Below are positions 48,214 to 61,310 of a DNA stretch of 64,000 bases, in pieces. The translations under genes were made by a program, and so were the position numbers. Each line of letters opens with the position of its first letter. Position 1 is the stretch's first letter. Source of the DNA: Stramonita haemastoma (lineage: Eukaryota; Mollusca; Gastropoda; Neogastropoda; Muricidae); NCBI GenBank assembly GCA_030674155.1, contig CM060323.1:39781614-39845613 (forward strand). The letters run 5' to 3'. The notes below the pieces were generated by a model. It was given only the letters and a program-made list of their open reading frames with translations, had not been told where the DNA came from and did not search any database.

Positions 48214-49223
48214 TCACACAGACACACACATTCAACAGAGCCCAGTCCATCAAGACAGAAAGAAAACGAAAAAACACTGCCAACATTCACATTTAATAAC
48301 GTAAACAACAACAAAAATGATTATATTGTTTTTGATGGACTCTCTGTGAGTATGGTACATCGCAATTCTTGTAATGAGTTGTCGACTGCTTCTCTAGTCT
48401 AAGGCCTAGTGATGTTGAATTGTTCATTCGTACTTACAAGACAATGATCACGGATGAGAATATTAGTTATTACCAAAAGTTTTCAAATTTATTGACATTA
48501 CAACGTCTGGTATAAGAAGATCTATAAGTAAATCTTACTTTCATCAATCAGTGAAAGAAAAAGAGTTTCCTTAGATGCTTCTTTCAGTTCACAACGTTGG
48601 TCTCACATGTACCGGAAGTAGGCCTATAAGTTTTTGATTACACCGGAATTTACCCAAAGAATTATGGTCAGAGTCCAATGTTTCATAAGAGTCTCATGTT
48701 GACAGAAGTACTGTTCCAATAGGCTAGGCTAAAAGTGATGTTGTCTTTGTCAAACTTGGACTGTACGACGTGTTTGGTTTTTTTTCGTGGCATTTTTATG
48801 CACGTTTTTAATTTTCCAATGGATCAATTCAAGTCGATCAAATTTTCCACTGCCACCAAGCCCATCGTACCGATTACCTCTCATTGGGCATTTGCACCTC
48901 ATGTCAAAGGTATCGAACTACTCAAATACTGAAACAGTTACAATATATTGTTCAACACGATAATCGAGCGCACAGATTAAGTGATTTTTTAAAAGTAGGC
49001 CTGGTGACCAGTTATAGTTTCTCCAACCTAGTCCCTGTAATTAAAGCAATGTATCAAAGATCCATATGAACAGTTTGCTTTCAGCTTGTTCCTTTTTTTT
49101 TTTCTTTTTATAGAAGTCAAGTCTTCATGGGTGCCCCCACAGTCGTCAGACTAAGGGATAGATAGATAAATAGATAGAAGAAAGCACTCTTGAATATATA
49201 GATTTCTAAGGCATATTTTTAGT

Positions 49224-49563
49224 CGAATCTGATTAGGCTAGGCTATGGAGCATGCCTTTCCCCTGACCCCACTTTTGGTTCATGGATGAGCCTGCGTCAA
49301 AAACCGTTAATAAACCGTTACGGTATCGATTGATGTGTGATAGGCCTACCATACACAACAGCCAGACAGTTTAGATAATTAAATATTCGCTTTCGAATCT
49401 GGTTAGGCTAGGCTATGGAGCATGCCTTTCCCCTGACCCCACTTTCGGTTCATGGATGAACCTGCGTCAAAAACCGTTAATAAACCGTTACGGTATCGAT
49501 TGATCTGTGATAGGCCTACCATACACAACAGCCAGACACTTTAGATAATTTGATATTCGCTTT
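49224..49563. repeat. 170-bp tandem duplication
   Basis: Two near-identical copies starting CGAATCTG(A/G)TTAGGC, containing AACCGTTAATAAACCGTTAC and GATAGGCCTACCATACACAA. No coding capacity. Located 1.7 kb upstream of the AQR ATG. Confidence 0.9.
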
Positions 49564-49849
49564 CGCAAGAAAAATGTGATATTCCTGTGGCCTATTAAAG
49601 CTGCCATCGAAAGATGATGATATTAACTTATTAAGTTTGTTCAAAATGTATGTAGCACAAAACAGAGAAGAAAATAAAACCTAGCAAATCTCTGGGCCTT
49701 TTGACGTTATGTTTGGGGAATGGGGAATCTTCTATCTCGATCTAACCCTTAGTCTGGCGACCACGGGGGCATCCCTGAAAACTTTACAACCAGTTCCCTC
49801 CATTCCTCTCCCTGTTCTGCCTCTCTCCAAATTTGGTTGATTTCTAGGT

Positions 49850-50362
<513 letters not shown>

Positions 50363-50399
50363 ATTACCATTTGATGATGTTGTCCTCCCATCTCTTCCT

Positions 50400-51545
50400 T
50401 GGTCTGCCTCTTTTTCTTCCTCCTTGGACAGTGCCTTACAGTATTGTTTTTGCAAGTCCTTTTGATATTTGCATGCCCGTACCATTTAAGTTTACGCTTC
50501 TTTACTATTGATAGAAGGTTTTCGTAGGGACCAATGGTTTGCTAGATTCTGTTATGCACGTCTTCGTTGCTTATGTGGTCTCTGTAGGAGATGCCAAGGA
50601 GTCTCCAGGAGCATTTTATCTGAACCACCTGTTCTCTTCTCTCCAAATCAGCAGTCAGGGTCCACGATTCACAGGCATACAGAAATTTATATGGATACAT
50701 ATATAATATAAATATATATGTACATATATTATGTATAGATAGATAGAGATATAGATATGAGTTTTATAACAAGGGAGCGCATTAGTCTAATCTTGAAGTT
50801 GAGTGAAATATTTTTATCTTTCCAGATGGAGTTTAGTTTTGACAGTGCTGTTATTGTCTGTGCAATCCTGCATATTAATACCTCTGGCTTGGACCCCTTG
50901 TCTGATACAACTGCTCCTAAGTACTTGAAGCTTTGAACCATTTCCAACTTCTGATCATTGTCCCTGATATCAGTGCTGATACCCTTGGCTTTAACTGATT
51001 GGTCATCAGTTTGGTCTTCTCTGCACTGATTTCCATAATGTATGTTTTAGAGGCCTTGTTCAGGTGTTCTGTTAAGCTGGAAAGCTCTTGTTCTGATCCT
51101 GCTAGTCCATCGATATCATGATCTGCGAAACAGAGATTTGTGATCATTCTGCCACCAATGCTAACTGATCCTTTATCAGTTTATGGTGTTCCAGTGCATC
51201 AGCCATGATTGATTGATTCTCTCAAGGAAGATGTTGAAAAGAGTGGGTGAGAGTAGACAGCCCTGCCTTACTCCAAATGTTGTTCGAAACCACTCTCCTA
51301 TGTTGCTGTTGTAGTACACTGCACTGGTGGCCTTGTCATACAGTTCTTTTATGACTCTGATCAGGTTTGCGTTGATGCTGTACAAATTCATGGTTTCCCA
51401 CAAAGCTGCATGCCACACCCTGCCAAATGCCTTCTTATAATCAATAAATATGTGGTAGAGCTCTTGAAGGTGCTGCTCACAGAGTATTCTGATGTTGAAC
51501 ATCTGTTCAGGTGTGCTACGCCCTGCGCAGAAACCTTGGAAACCC
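50400..51545 (-). mobile_element. Decayed non-LTR retrotransposon, reverse transcriptase fragment
   Basis: Read on the minus strand from 51.5 kb downwards, the conceptual protein has RT hallmarks in order: IFIDYKKAFGRVWHAALW, then ATSAVYYNSNIGEWFRT, VRQGCLLSPTLFNIFLERI, then (in another frame) ITNLCFADHDIDGLAG, SAEKTKLMTN, FKYLGAVVSDKGSKPEV, and C-terminal RLLGISYRDHISNED. The catalytic (F/Y)ADD box has an inserted residue (FADHDID), there are frame changes around 51.15 and 50.95 kb, and a (TA/GATA)n tract at 50700-50755 interrupts the 3' part. It is a dead 5'-truncated copy; no endonuclease domain is seen. The clade is uncertain (RTE-like or related). Confidence 0.85.
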
Positions 51546-52004
51546 TATGTTAGTATAAAAGGATACAAGGGAGGTCATAAGGTTTGTATCCAACCAAGTT
51601 GTCAGTCTTAGCTAGATCAAACATAAGGGGTGGGGGTGTTTCGAGGGGGTGCTGGGAGTGTTGTTCATGGGCTAGATGTTGTGTATACAACTATTGAACT
51701 ATTTTCTTTCACCATTAAGATAGCTGCATTCTGACTTCAGGGATGGTATCAAAATAAACATAACACCTGTATGCATGTGTTTGTTTGTGTGTGGGGGGGG
51801 GGGGGGGGGGGGTTGTTTGGGGGTTTTGGGGTTTGTTTGGGGTTGTTGTTTTTTTTTTTGGGGGGGGGGTCAATTAGCCTTCAGCTCTTAATGGCATCAA
51901 ATGGCCTACTCTTCCAAAAGGCAGAATGTGTGTATAACATGTGTGCAAGATTTCTGCATGCATTCACACATGGGTTTATAGTATCACCCCCCTACCTGTC
52001 ACTG

Positions 52005-52310
52005 TGTCAGTATAAATAGCATCCCCCACCTTCTGGAAATTCTGTGCCAGGAATTCCCTCTTTTCTAACCCTCTCTTTGTTTCTGCCTTGGTCAGGACTT
52101 TTCTTCCTGTCACCTCCTTCTTGTCTATTTTCTGCCTTCTTGGTCTGTTCTCCTGCCTGTTTTTTTCAGAAAGATTTGAATAACAATTCTCTCCAACGCT
52201 GAATTAGAATGTGGTGGGCCTGACTTGTCAGGCGCTTAACGGCAGCGCAGCTCATTTTCTCTCATATGACAAAAACAACTGTGGTTGGTGTTTGAGGGGT
52301 TGGCAAAGAA
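52005..52310 (-). repeat. Unclassified interspersed repeat C
   Basis: CACCTTCTGGAAATTCTGTG at the left end and CTCATATGACAAAAACAACT at the right. It lies about 250 bp upstream of the first recognised P450 exon. Confidence 0.72.
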
Positions 52311-52565
52311 GAAGTCTAATCTGAAGGACTTTCAGGAAAGTGGAGTCAGTACTGGTGTAAACATCAGAGGAAATATTCCCTCAAACATCCTTCATACAAA
52401 ACATACCATATGTATATGAGCAATGAGATAATATAGTCACAATCTAAATGTTAGTATGTTTGATCAGACATTATTCATCCAGGATGAAAACCCCCCAAAT
52501 GGCAGTGAAGGGTTAAAAAGCAAGAAAAAGTACTAACAGCGGTTAAGTAACCATGGGTTTTCAAG

Positions 52566-52806
52566 GCTGTGTTGGTTGAAAAATGGTTGCAGGATCCACA
52601 GGAGAAGTTCAGGATCTGGAGGAAGCAGTGTGGAGACATCTTCAGCCTCCAGGTGGGTGGCAAAACGCTGGTGGTCATCAGCTCGTTTGACCTGCTGAAA
52701 GAAGCCTTCATCCAGTTCGGACACTTCTTCTCTCAACGTCCTGACCTCTTCCTTCTTGACTTCATTGGAAGAAAAAGAGGTAAAAAAAAAAAAAAGATAA
52801 ATAAAA

Positions 52807-52842
<36 letters not shown>

Positions 52843-55800
52843 TTTATATATATATTATATATATATATATATAATCTGAAGTGTTAGGGGAGGGTTGTTC
52901 CTCGGCTACAGCTCCAAGGTTCACCAATGGTGAAATTTTGTGTATGCAACCTTTAACCCGTTGGTAAGGTAGCCAATACCAATACAATACCAATACTTTA
53001 TTATCTCAGTAAACAGAGAAATTCCAACATCAAGGATATATATCATAAGTTGAATCAGAGTACTATCTGACCTCATGATTTTTGTTTTAAAAAAGGTTTT
53101 GTTTTTGGGGGGGTAAGGGGAAGAGGGGGTCTTGTTGTTTAGTTTTGTTTCTTTTTTTATTTTTTGTGGGGGTGGGGGAGGGGGTGTTTCCCTGGAATTC
53201 TTATTTTTAAAAAACCCTTTAAAGCTGATTTCTTTTGTGAAACTGAAGAATAAAATTTTGCAGGCTCATAAAAAAAAAGCCCACACATCTGTCATAGATG
53301 CTAGGCTAGGCTGCAGCTGTGACCGATGGCTTGCAGGGCTCAGACATACCAGGTATGCAGGCAGTTTGTGACATGGAGAGGGATCAACTCTGGAAAGTTT
53401 CATTTGCTTAAGAAGGGCGTTTGGGGAGGGGGGGGGGGGGGGGAATGGCCTGGTGGTTAGAGCATTGAGCTCATGATCAGAAGGCTTGGGATTGAGCCAC
53501 TGCTGAGGCACCCATTAGAGGGGATTTTTCCCTTGGTGTCAACATCAGTACTGACTCTACTCCCAGAAAAGTGCTTCAGATGAGACCAATAACCATGGTC
53601 TCGTGTGCAACAGGTGCAGAAAATCTTTTGCACATGGTAATAGCCTGTTTTGCCTCTTGGAAAACTAATTAATTTTATTTATATATATGTATTTATTCTT
53701 TTATATCAAGGATAATGGAATAAGCACTCGTGTGTTTTTTTACATCCAGTCCTCTTGTGTATGCAGTTTGGTAAATCTTGTCATCTGTTCCCACCGGCAC
53801 ACGATGGCCTACTCTTACGAAAAGCGGAACAGGATTTAATATGTGCGCAAGATGTTGTGTGTACGTTCACACATGGGGCCTCAGTTTGAAGTTTCATTCA
53901 AAGGACTTTTTGGGGGAGTGGAGTCAGCACTGACATTAACTCCAGAGGAAAAATCCCCTAGAGCGGGAATCAAACCTGGGTCAAATTGCGAGCGCAATAT
54001 TCTGACCACAAGGCTACCCACTAAGCCATTGCATGTGGTAAGAACGAATGACAAAATGATAAAAATGCATGCACTCTGGTGTCATATGTAGACATGATCC
54101 CCACAGTTGGAATGTGGCTACCGTCATAATGGGTAACCATTTCCACATGCAAAAATTTCACCATTGATGAATCTTGGAGTTCTAGCCAAGGAACAGATAA
54201 ATTTCTTAAGACACATTTCATGAAAGTTTTGACACAATAACTCAGAGACTGCACAATATCCCAGAGAGTCTTTAGGGAGTTAGGGAAGAAATCCAGACAA
54301 GTTAAAGCACCAACTGCATAATGAATTAGCAAAAGCATTTTCACTCAAAAGTTCCGCATACGTTTTTCTTGTTGGCAGAAACAAATATTAAACCTGTTTG
54401 TTTTACAGATGTGGTATCCAGTTTGTCTGCTGTAGTGTTTTTCAAGAATTCAGTCAGACTGGTTAAAAACTAGTAAATGCCAGAAGGCACATCTGCAAGG
54501 AAACTGGTTTCAGAGCTTTAGCTTCTGTAACCCAGTGGTATCTTAAAAGCATGCAAGGCAGATATTAAGCTACAAGATATTTCTGCATGTACATGTTTCT
54601 TTGCAGGTGTTGCACTGTCTTCTGGCGAGACATGGAAAGAACAACGCAAGGTGGCACTGGATATTCTGCGAGAGATGGGTATGGGGAAAAACGTCCTGGC
54701 AACAAAAATCAGGGAGGAGGTTGTGGATTTTCTGAAAGAGTTTGAGAGTCAAAACAGTCAGTCGTTTGACCCTAGCTGCATCATTCACCTTAGCATAGCC
54801 AACATTATTTGTTCTATCGTGTGGGGACAACACTATGAACATGGTGACCCTGTGTTCTTGAAATACGTCTCAGCGCTTCAAGAAAATATGAAGAATATAG
54901 GAGGCAAGGCTTCTATCTTAAATTTTCTTCCTGCCCTGCGATTTCTACCTGGGGACTTGTTTGCCTTCAAAAGTGTCAGGAAAAATGGGAATATGATTGG
55001 TGATTTCCTGAAAGAACTTTACACTGAGCATGTCCGAGATTATGATGAGGCCGGTGTGAAAGATTTCATCAGTGCATACATCCGGGAAATCAAAAAGAAA
55101 GCGGCATCAGGGGATCCCACAACGCTGAACGGTAAGTTTGTCTTTTGAGTACACTGCCTCTAACTGAACTAGTCCACTGCATCATCCAGGAAAGAAAACA
55201 TGGCTGTGTCTTCTTGATTCAAGCATGTTTTGTCAGGATGAAGGGGGTTGTGTGTTGTTGGTTTTTTTTTGAGGGGGTATGGAATTTAGTTTAATGTCCT
55301 ATCACGCAAATAATGTTATCAGCAAACACATAGAAATTAAACTCTTATTCTTTTTTTAAAATTTTTTACATTGAGGTTTCATCATGAGAGAAAAAGCAAG
55401 AGAGTGGAGAGAAGAGATTCAGATTCAGATAGGGTTGGGGTGAAGGATGGGGAATAAAGAAAGAGGAATATTCAGGACAATAATTTTTTTTTAAAAAGTT
55501 CTATCATTGTACAGAGATTTTGTTGTTTATTTTCAGTTTCAAACCTGGTCTTCATGGTCAGAAAAAATTTCAAAAACAAATTTGTAAGCATAATAGACTC
55601 TGTTATCACTTGAATGTTAAACAGACTGCCTTGGGAACTTTTCTATGTAAACAGTTTTCATAGCATGTTAAAAATCATCAATCCTGGAAGATGGAATGTG
55701 GCGATGCTAATGGCGGGAAAAATAGTCGCACATGCAAAAATCTTACGTTGGAGAACCTCAGAGCTCTAGCCGAGGAACAACAACAACAAAAATCATAGAA

Positions 55801-57926
55801 AGTAACTTTAACCACTTTGAACGATCAAAATACAAAAATAATATATAATTGGTATAGAGTAATGAGTGTGTACACATGCTCATATGCATGATAGAACAAG
55901 TGTAACCTCGAAGTCAGCAGTAACAAAACATTTTTAGATCTGAAAAAGTTTATTTGATAGTTCACACCGAGGCATCGTTTTTGTCAAAGACTTCAGCAGT
56001 TTTTGTTAATCTCATTTTCAGTAAAAGCCTGAGTCACCTTCTAGTCTTTTTAGCCATACCAGATCAAGGAACAAGACTTTGAAAGCAGTTGCATTTTACT
56101 AGAGATGGTTGTTTGTTTGTACACGAATTACCACTTTTGAAAAACTTATTAAACGGAGAAGGGGCTTTTTCTTTTATTTTGAAAGGTACTCTCAGGTTCA
56201 TTCCAAGTCTGCAGATCAGATAATGGATACTTCAGCTTTCTGTTCATTCAGAGGAGAATCTCATACAAGTGGTTGGTGACCTGTTTGGTGCGGGGATGGA
56301 GTCAACGGCTACCACAATCGCTTGGGCTATCATCTACTTTCTACACTACCCACAGGTTTGTCGCGTTTTCCTCTGTCAGCCAGTTACAATGTCTATTAGA
56401 TATGTGCCTTTTGTGTATGTGTGTGTGTGATTTTGCTGCCGTGCCTTCCATGATGTCACAGTGCTGCTGCTCTCCACGACTTATTCCCATTTCAGTCTAA
56501 CAGTCATGTACTCAGGCTGGTCTCTCCATCCAGAAAGCTATTTATTTATCTGTTTTTTCTTTTATATCGAGGATAATGGAATAAGCACTCAATGAGCTTT
56601 TTTACATCCAGTCTCCGTGTGTATGCAGTTTTGTAAATATTGTCATCTGTTCCCACCGGCACTTAATGGCCTACTCTTATGAAAAGCGGAACAGGATTTA
56701 ACATGTGTGCAAGATGTTCTGTGTGCGTTCGCACACGGGGCCTCGGTTTATAGTCTCATCTGAAGGACTTTTAGGGAGAGTGGAGTCAGCACTGATGTTA
56801 ACTCCAGGGGAAAAATCCCTTTGAACGGGAATTGAACCTGGGTCGTCAAATTGCGAGCGCTATGTTCTGACCACTAGGCCATCAGTTTCCCGTCCCCTGC
56901 TAGCAGCCCACAGGGACCTAGCAGTCTCTGATATCAGTACTAGTAGAAAGCTACTACAAGGCCCCCAACTGGAAGAGGCCATGTTTATAAATATCTGCTG
57001 GTCAGACAATGAACAGTGAAAACTTATCATTTTGACCCAGCACACACAAAACGTTGTGTGAAACAAAACCGGTGATGACTGAATACTTGCTGTTCTTTCA
57101 TCATGTCCACAGGTGCAGGACAGATGCTTCCAAGAAATTCAGGACAACGTTGGCACCGGCCGACTGCCAACTCTGCAAGACAAACTCAGCCTGCCTTACG
57201 TCGAGGCCACCGTAATGGAGGTTCTGCGCAGAGGCAACATTGTTCCTTTTGCCGTTCAGCATTCCGTGTCGGAGGACTTTGTCTTCCACGGCTACTACAT
57301 CCCCAAAGGCGCTGTCATTCTGCCGTTTATGGAGACCGTGCTGTCAGATGAGCAGACCTGGAAAGACCCTGAAGTTTTTCTTCCGGAGAGGTTTCTGAGC
57401 GACTCTGGAAAGTGTGTACGTCAAGCTGAATTCATCCCATTCTTTCTTGGTGAGTTTGTAAATTTTCAGTCTTGTCTGACATGATGGTATTTATTTATTC
57501 TTTTATTTCGGGGGTAATGGAGTAAGCGTTCATGTGCTTCAGATCTTTCAGATCACAAGCTGAATTCTCAATTCACTTAGGGTATCCCACCCCCATGTCC
57601 CACCCCCATGCGAAGTTCTAATTATTTTTTTCTTTTTCAAACATTTAAGCAGACTTTTTTTTTTCCTAGCAGGATTATGGACATGTGTTTTGTTGAAGGC
57701 ATTTTGTTTTTCAGTATGGTACCTGAATATTTTATGTACAACAGGGCGTCGGGTGTGCGTGGGAGAATCACTGGCCAAGATGGAGCTGTTCCTTTTCCTG
57801 TCGGCTATGATCCAACGCTTCGTCTTTCTCCCGCCTGAAGATGGCAGCCTGCCATCTTTACAAGGCATTCTGGGAGCCACACTTAGCACGCAACCTTTCA
57901 GAGTGAGGGCAGTGCCCAGAAAGTAA
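52566..57926 (+). CDS. Cytochrome P450, CYP2-like, N-terminal exon not found
   Basis: This is a heme-thiolate monooxygenase of the endoplasmic reticulum; the substrate is unknown. Exons: about 52566-52779 (WRKQCGDIFSLQVGGKTLVV, FFSQRPDLF), 54607-55131, 56252-56355, 57113-57449 and 57745-57926 (TAA at 57924). Phases join without frameshift or internal stop, giving about 450 codons. Motifs: C-helix WKEQR; I-helix oxygen-binding GAGMEST; K-helix EVLR (ExxR); FLPERF; and heme loop FFLGRRVCVGE with the axial Cys. The usual FG of the heme loop is FF here, as in many CYP2 proteins with FSLGRR-type loops. Missing are about 45-50 N-terminal residues (membrane anchor and Pro-rich hinge). No exon for them is visible between 48.5 and 52.5 kb, where a LINE and SINEs sit. 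It may be an intact gene with a distant or divergent first exon, or a 5'-truncated pseudogene; the intact ORFs favour the first. Confidence 0.88.
53440..53690 (+). mobile_element. SINE family B, diverged, 3'-truncated
   Basis: The head GGCCTGGTGGTTAGAGCATT and body to GCCTGTTTTGCCTCTTGG. It lies tail to tail with the minus-strand copy that follows. In the P450 intron after exon 52566-52779. Confidence 0.78.
53693..54035 (-). mobile_element. SINE family B, full-length
   Basis: Read on the minus strand: head ending at about 54030 (TTAGTGGGTAGCCTTGTGGT), body, and tail ATATAAAAGAATAAATACAT at 53705-53690. Antisense within the P450 intron. Confidence 0.85.
56560..56895 (-). mobile_element. SINE family B, full-length
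   Basis: On the minus strand: TGGCCTAGTGGTCAGAACAT, B box GGTTCAATTCCCG, complete body, and tail CGATATAAAAGAAAAAACAG. It is in the P450 intron between exons 56252-56355 and 57113-57449. Confidence 0.87.
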
Positions 57927-57949
57927 CCCTCACCGTCACAACCAGCCGC

Positions 57950-58312
57950 CATGGCGCAGTGGTTAGCGCCGTGGATTCCGGACTGGAAGGTCGCGGGTTC
58001 GAATCCCATAAGTCATAGGGATTTTTTCGGGCTCCGGCCGGCTCCTACCCAGAGTGAGTGTGCTGTGGGCTCAGTGGGGAGACTGGGACCACACAGTCGA
58101 GCTTCATCCACTTTACGGATGCGAATTTGAGAGTGTTGCTCAAATTACCTGACCAACACTGCAGGTGTCTGTATCTCTCGGGCCTGGTTGACGCCGGGAT
58201 ATATTATGACAGTAAGCGTAGAGAACAACCCTGTCAAGTAGTCTCAAAGCGGATGCACCTCCACAGCAGCATCATTACATCATCCTCATCATCATTGATC
58301 ATCATGCAATAA
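57950..58312 (+). mobile_element. tRNA-headed SINE E, directly after the P450 stop codon
   Basis: The head has A box TGGCGCAGTGGTTAGCGCCG and B box GGTCGCGGGTTCGAATCCC. A ~290-bp body follows with CCTGGTTGACGCCGGGATA, ending in (CAT)n-rich sequence and AATAATAAAAAT. It starts 24 bp after the P450 TAA and may provide its 3' UTR end. The sequence after the B box does not form a tRNA acceptor stem. Confidence 0.75.
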
Positions 58313-58319
58313 TAAAAAT

Positions 58320-58782
58320 TGCCTCTGATTCGGTGGCCTCCGTTGCTCTGGTCTCATGGTGACCTCAGATTCGGTTTCCCCATACGCTTCTGTGCCTGTG
58401 GTGAATTTGTGTCAAAGCCTTTGGGGTTGGGGTTCGTGGGGAGGCGGTCGTTGGAGGGACGTTGTGGTGGTCGCCACCTTGGGTGGGTGACTCACTCAGT
58501 CTGGCTCCGCGACTGAGCTAATACTGTCGTTAGTAGGGGGCTTAGTAGGTGGTGTCCTGCGTATGTTAGCTCAGAACAGGCACCACTGAACACCACCAAA
58601 GTGACCCAGCAGAAGTGCAGGACCCCTCTGGCTGGTGGCCCCGCGGCGGCCTAATATTGATGAGCTCCCTGTGGACTCCCGACCCCGGGGGTGAGACACA
58701 ACGAATCTGGGTATGGCTGTGGCGGGGAGATTGAAATGAGCGGCGTGGGAGCAGCAGTACGGGAGCATCACAGAAGACGAGG

Positions 58783-58822
<40 letters not shown>
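58320..58822 (+). mobile_element. Poly(A)-terminated repeat F, copy 1
   Basis: A ~470-bp GC-richer unit containing GTGACTCACTCAGTCTGGCT and CAGGCACCACTGAACACCAC, ending GACGAGGCAGC followed by about 35 A. The poly(A) end shows retroposition. No RT is present, so it is a non-autonomous element or the 3' end of a LINE. It is closely related to 61745-62135. Confidence 0.75.
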
Positions 58823-58824
<2 letters not shown>

Positions 58825-59309
58825 CACCGTCACCTGTCCAGTAGTGTGGTCAGCTGTTGGGCCACTGCTGAAGGATTTTGCAACCAGCTTTTTGCAACCA
58901 GATTTTGCAGGTTTATAGAGAACAATGTCTGGGTTGGTGCAATTCTAAGATATTAGTTATTACCCAGGTGAACCATTATTCACCTTTCATACAACGATAC
59001 AATAGCACACATCATACTTGCAAAAAATGAGGTCAGAAATTTAAAAGCGTGTATGAATAACATGTCAGTATCAGATCCAGTTGGACCCCATCTTATAGAT
59101 TTCAGGACCATTATACAGGTGTTTTAAGAGAATCAGTTATTTTTTTTGTCTACCCTGCCCAAGTTAGGGCCACCAAAAAGGCTTTTTTGTGTGTGTGAAT
59201 GACTGTAGCATAACAAAATACCTAAAGATGCCTTGTGTTTGTAAAGACACAAATTTTGTGGATGAATGAATGAATTTGGTATATGAATGTTCACTATTTA
59301 TTTATTTAT

Positions 59310-59608
59310 TTATTCCGAGGATATTGGAATAAGCACTCATACACTTTTCTTTACTTCCAGTCCCCATGTGTCTGCAGTTTTGTTAATCTTATCTTTTCAC
59401 ATTGGCACACGATGGCCTACTCTTACAAAAAGTGGAACAGGATTTAATATGTGCGCAAGATGTTTTGCATACATTTGCACACGGGGCCTCTATTAATTGC
59501 CTCATCTGAAGGACTTTTAGGGAGAATGGAGTCAGCACTGGTGTTAACTCCAGGGGAAAAAATCCCCTCGGACGGGAATCGAACTTGGGTCGTCAAATTG
59601 CGACTAAA
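59310..59608 (-). mobile_element. SINE family B, lacking the head
   Basis: Body and tail present (AAATCCCCTCGGACGGGA-type region at 59560-59580, GATAAAT-type end near 59310). The tRNA-like A box is missing, with the break at TCGCAATTTG. Confidence 0.83.
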
Positions 59609-59902
59609 GAAAGTGTGAAATTGGGTGGGATGTGTATATTTGACAGGTTTTCTTTTTATAAGCTGTCTGTTCCCTGTCTCACTCTTTGACTCAGTCATGA
59701 CATAAGCAAGAAACTGTGAGTGAGTTTTGGAAGGTAAAATATGTTTCCTATGAATTCCAGTAAGATCTGTCATTACAATTACAACCAGATCCCACAACTC
59801 AGTGTGAGTATTTTTCTGCAACCTTTCAGGTGTTGTCGATTCTTACAAAATCCATTATGAGAGAAATCATTTTCTTTCAGGTCAGTTCTGTGTGTGTGTG
59901 TA

Positions 59903-59933
<31 letters not shown>

Positions 59934-60189
59934 GATTTTGTCAGAACATGTAGGTAACATATTATTTTCCTGTAGAAACACTAGTGATGTAGTGTTAGAG
60001 CTGCCACAATAAGAATTATGTGGTCACTTTGGTAAAACGATGAAACTTTTTGTCGTCAAATTCAAATAAAAATTAACAGAATATATTTTGTCCCTATAGA
60101 TCACAGCTTAGAGGGGGTGATATTTTTGTGCATTCTAAAACATCAAACATTCATTGGTTTATTTACTCATTTATTTCAGTGCCTCCCTC

Positions 60190-60222
<33 letters not shown>

Positions 60223-60319
60223 GGAGGATGTAAAATATTCAACTAAAGAAAATCACTTCATTGTGAGTAACTCCAAGGAAATAGGATTTACTTGAAAAAA
60301 TGGGACAGAATAAAAACTG

Positions 60320-61310
60320 CTGTATACCCTCTTTTTAAAAAAAACAAACTTTTTGTTGAACCCTCAAAGCTTCTGTATACCCGTTTTTAAGGAGCTTTTC
60401 TTTCTTGACTACTCAAAGCTTCTATATAAATACCTTTTTTTAAAGAGCTTTTCTCTGTTGTCTTTTGAAAACTTCTGTAGCTTTTCTTTGTTTTACTCTC
60501 CGAAGCTTCTGTATAGATACCTTTTTTTAAAGCGATTTTCTTTGTTGAATACTCAAGCTGTTGCATACCTTTTTTTAAAAGAGCTTTTTTGTTGACTGTC
60601 CAAACCTTCTGTATACCTTTTTTTTTTTTAACCCTCTTAGTCCCAGACTGGGATATTTGCTGGGATTGAATAATTAGCCTAGATTTACACACAGTAGATT
60701 TCCATCATGCTGTGACCATCACTAATTGCTACCACATGTCAAAGCTCTGTCAGGCTAGAAGAAGAAACCCTGTTGAAAGTCTGGAAGTAATTATAGCTGC
60801 TGGTATGTACTTGGGAGGAAAAAGCCAGAGAGCATGTGTGCCTGACTTGATTTTGTGATGGAATGCGAAATCTAGGGGTAGTTTGTGTTCAGAGAATCCA
60901 AATGCAAGAGGGTTAAAGAGCTTTTCTTTGTTGAATCTCCAAAGCTTTTATATACCTTTTTAAAGAGATTCTTTGCTGATCTCAAAAGATTTTAAATATC
61001 TTTTTATTGAATAGCATTTCTTTGTTGAATCCTCTATGCTTATGGATGCCTTTTTTAAGGAGCTTTTCTTTGTTGACTCTCCTAAACTGCTGTATATCTT
61101 TTTTTAAAGATATCTTTTCTTTGTTAATTCTTAAAATCTGCTGTATACCAAAGCTATTGTGTACTTTTTAATAGCTTTTCTTTGTTGACTCTCCTAAACT
61201 GCTGTATATCTTTTTTAAAGATATCTTTTCTTTGTTTATTCTCAAAATCTGTATACCAAAGCTATTGTGTACTTTTTAATAGCTTTTCTTTGTTGAATCA
61301 AAACATTGCT
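60320..61310. repeat. T-rich degenerate tandem array
   Basis: Irregular 40-120-bp units of the type AAAGAGCTTTTCTTTGTTGA plus CTCAAAGCTTCTGTATACC. Interrupted by the piggyBac-like MITE at 60628-60916. Confidence 0.75.
60628..60916. mobile_element. piggyBac-like MITE
   Basis: 281 bp bounded by TTAA on both sides (60628-60631 and 60913-60916). Termini are CCCTCTTAG and GCAAGAGGG, an inverted repeat beginning CCC and ending GGG. TTAA target duplication with such ends is the piggyBac hallmark. It has no ORF and is inserted in a T-rich tandem array. Confidence 0.75.

Noticed and set aside
48735..48932. Candidate N-terminal exon of the P450
   Set aside because: The open frame has no membrane-anchor/Pro-rich hinge pattern and no fitting donor.
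57953..58020. Possible tRNA gene
   Set aside because: A and B boxes are present, but the sequence after the B box cannot pair with GCCGCCA to close an acceptor stem. A SINE body follows.
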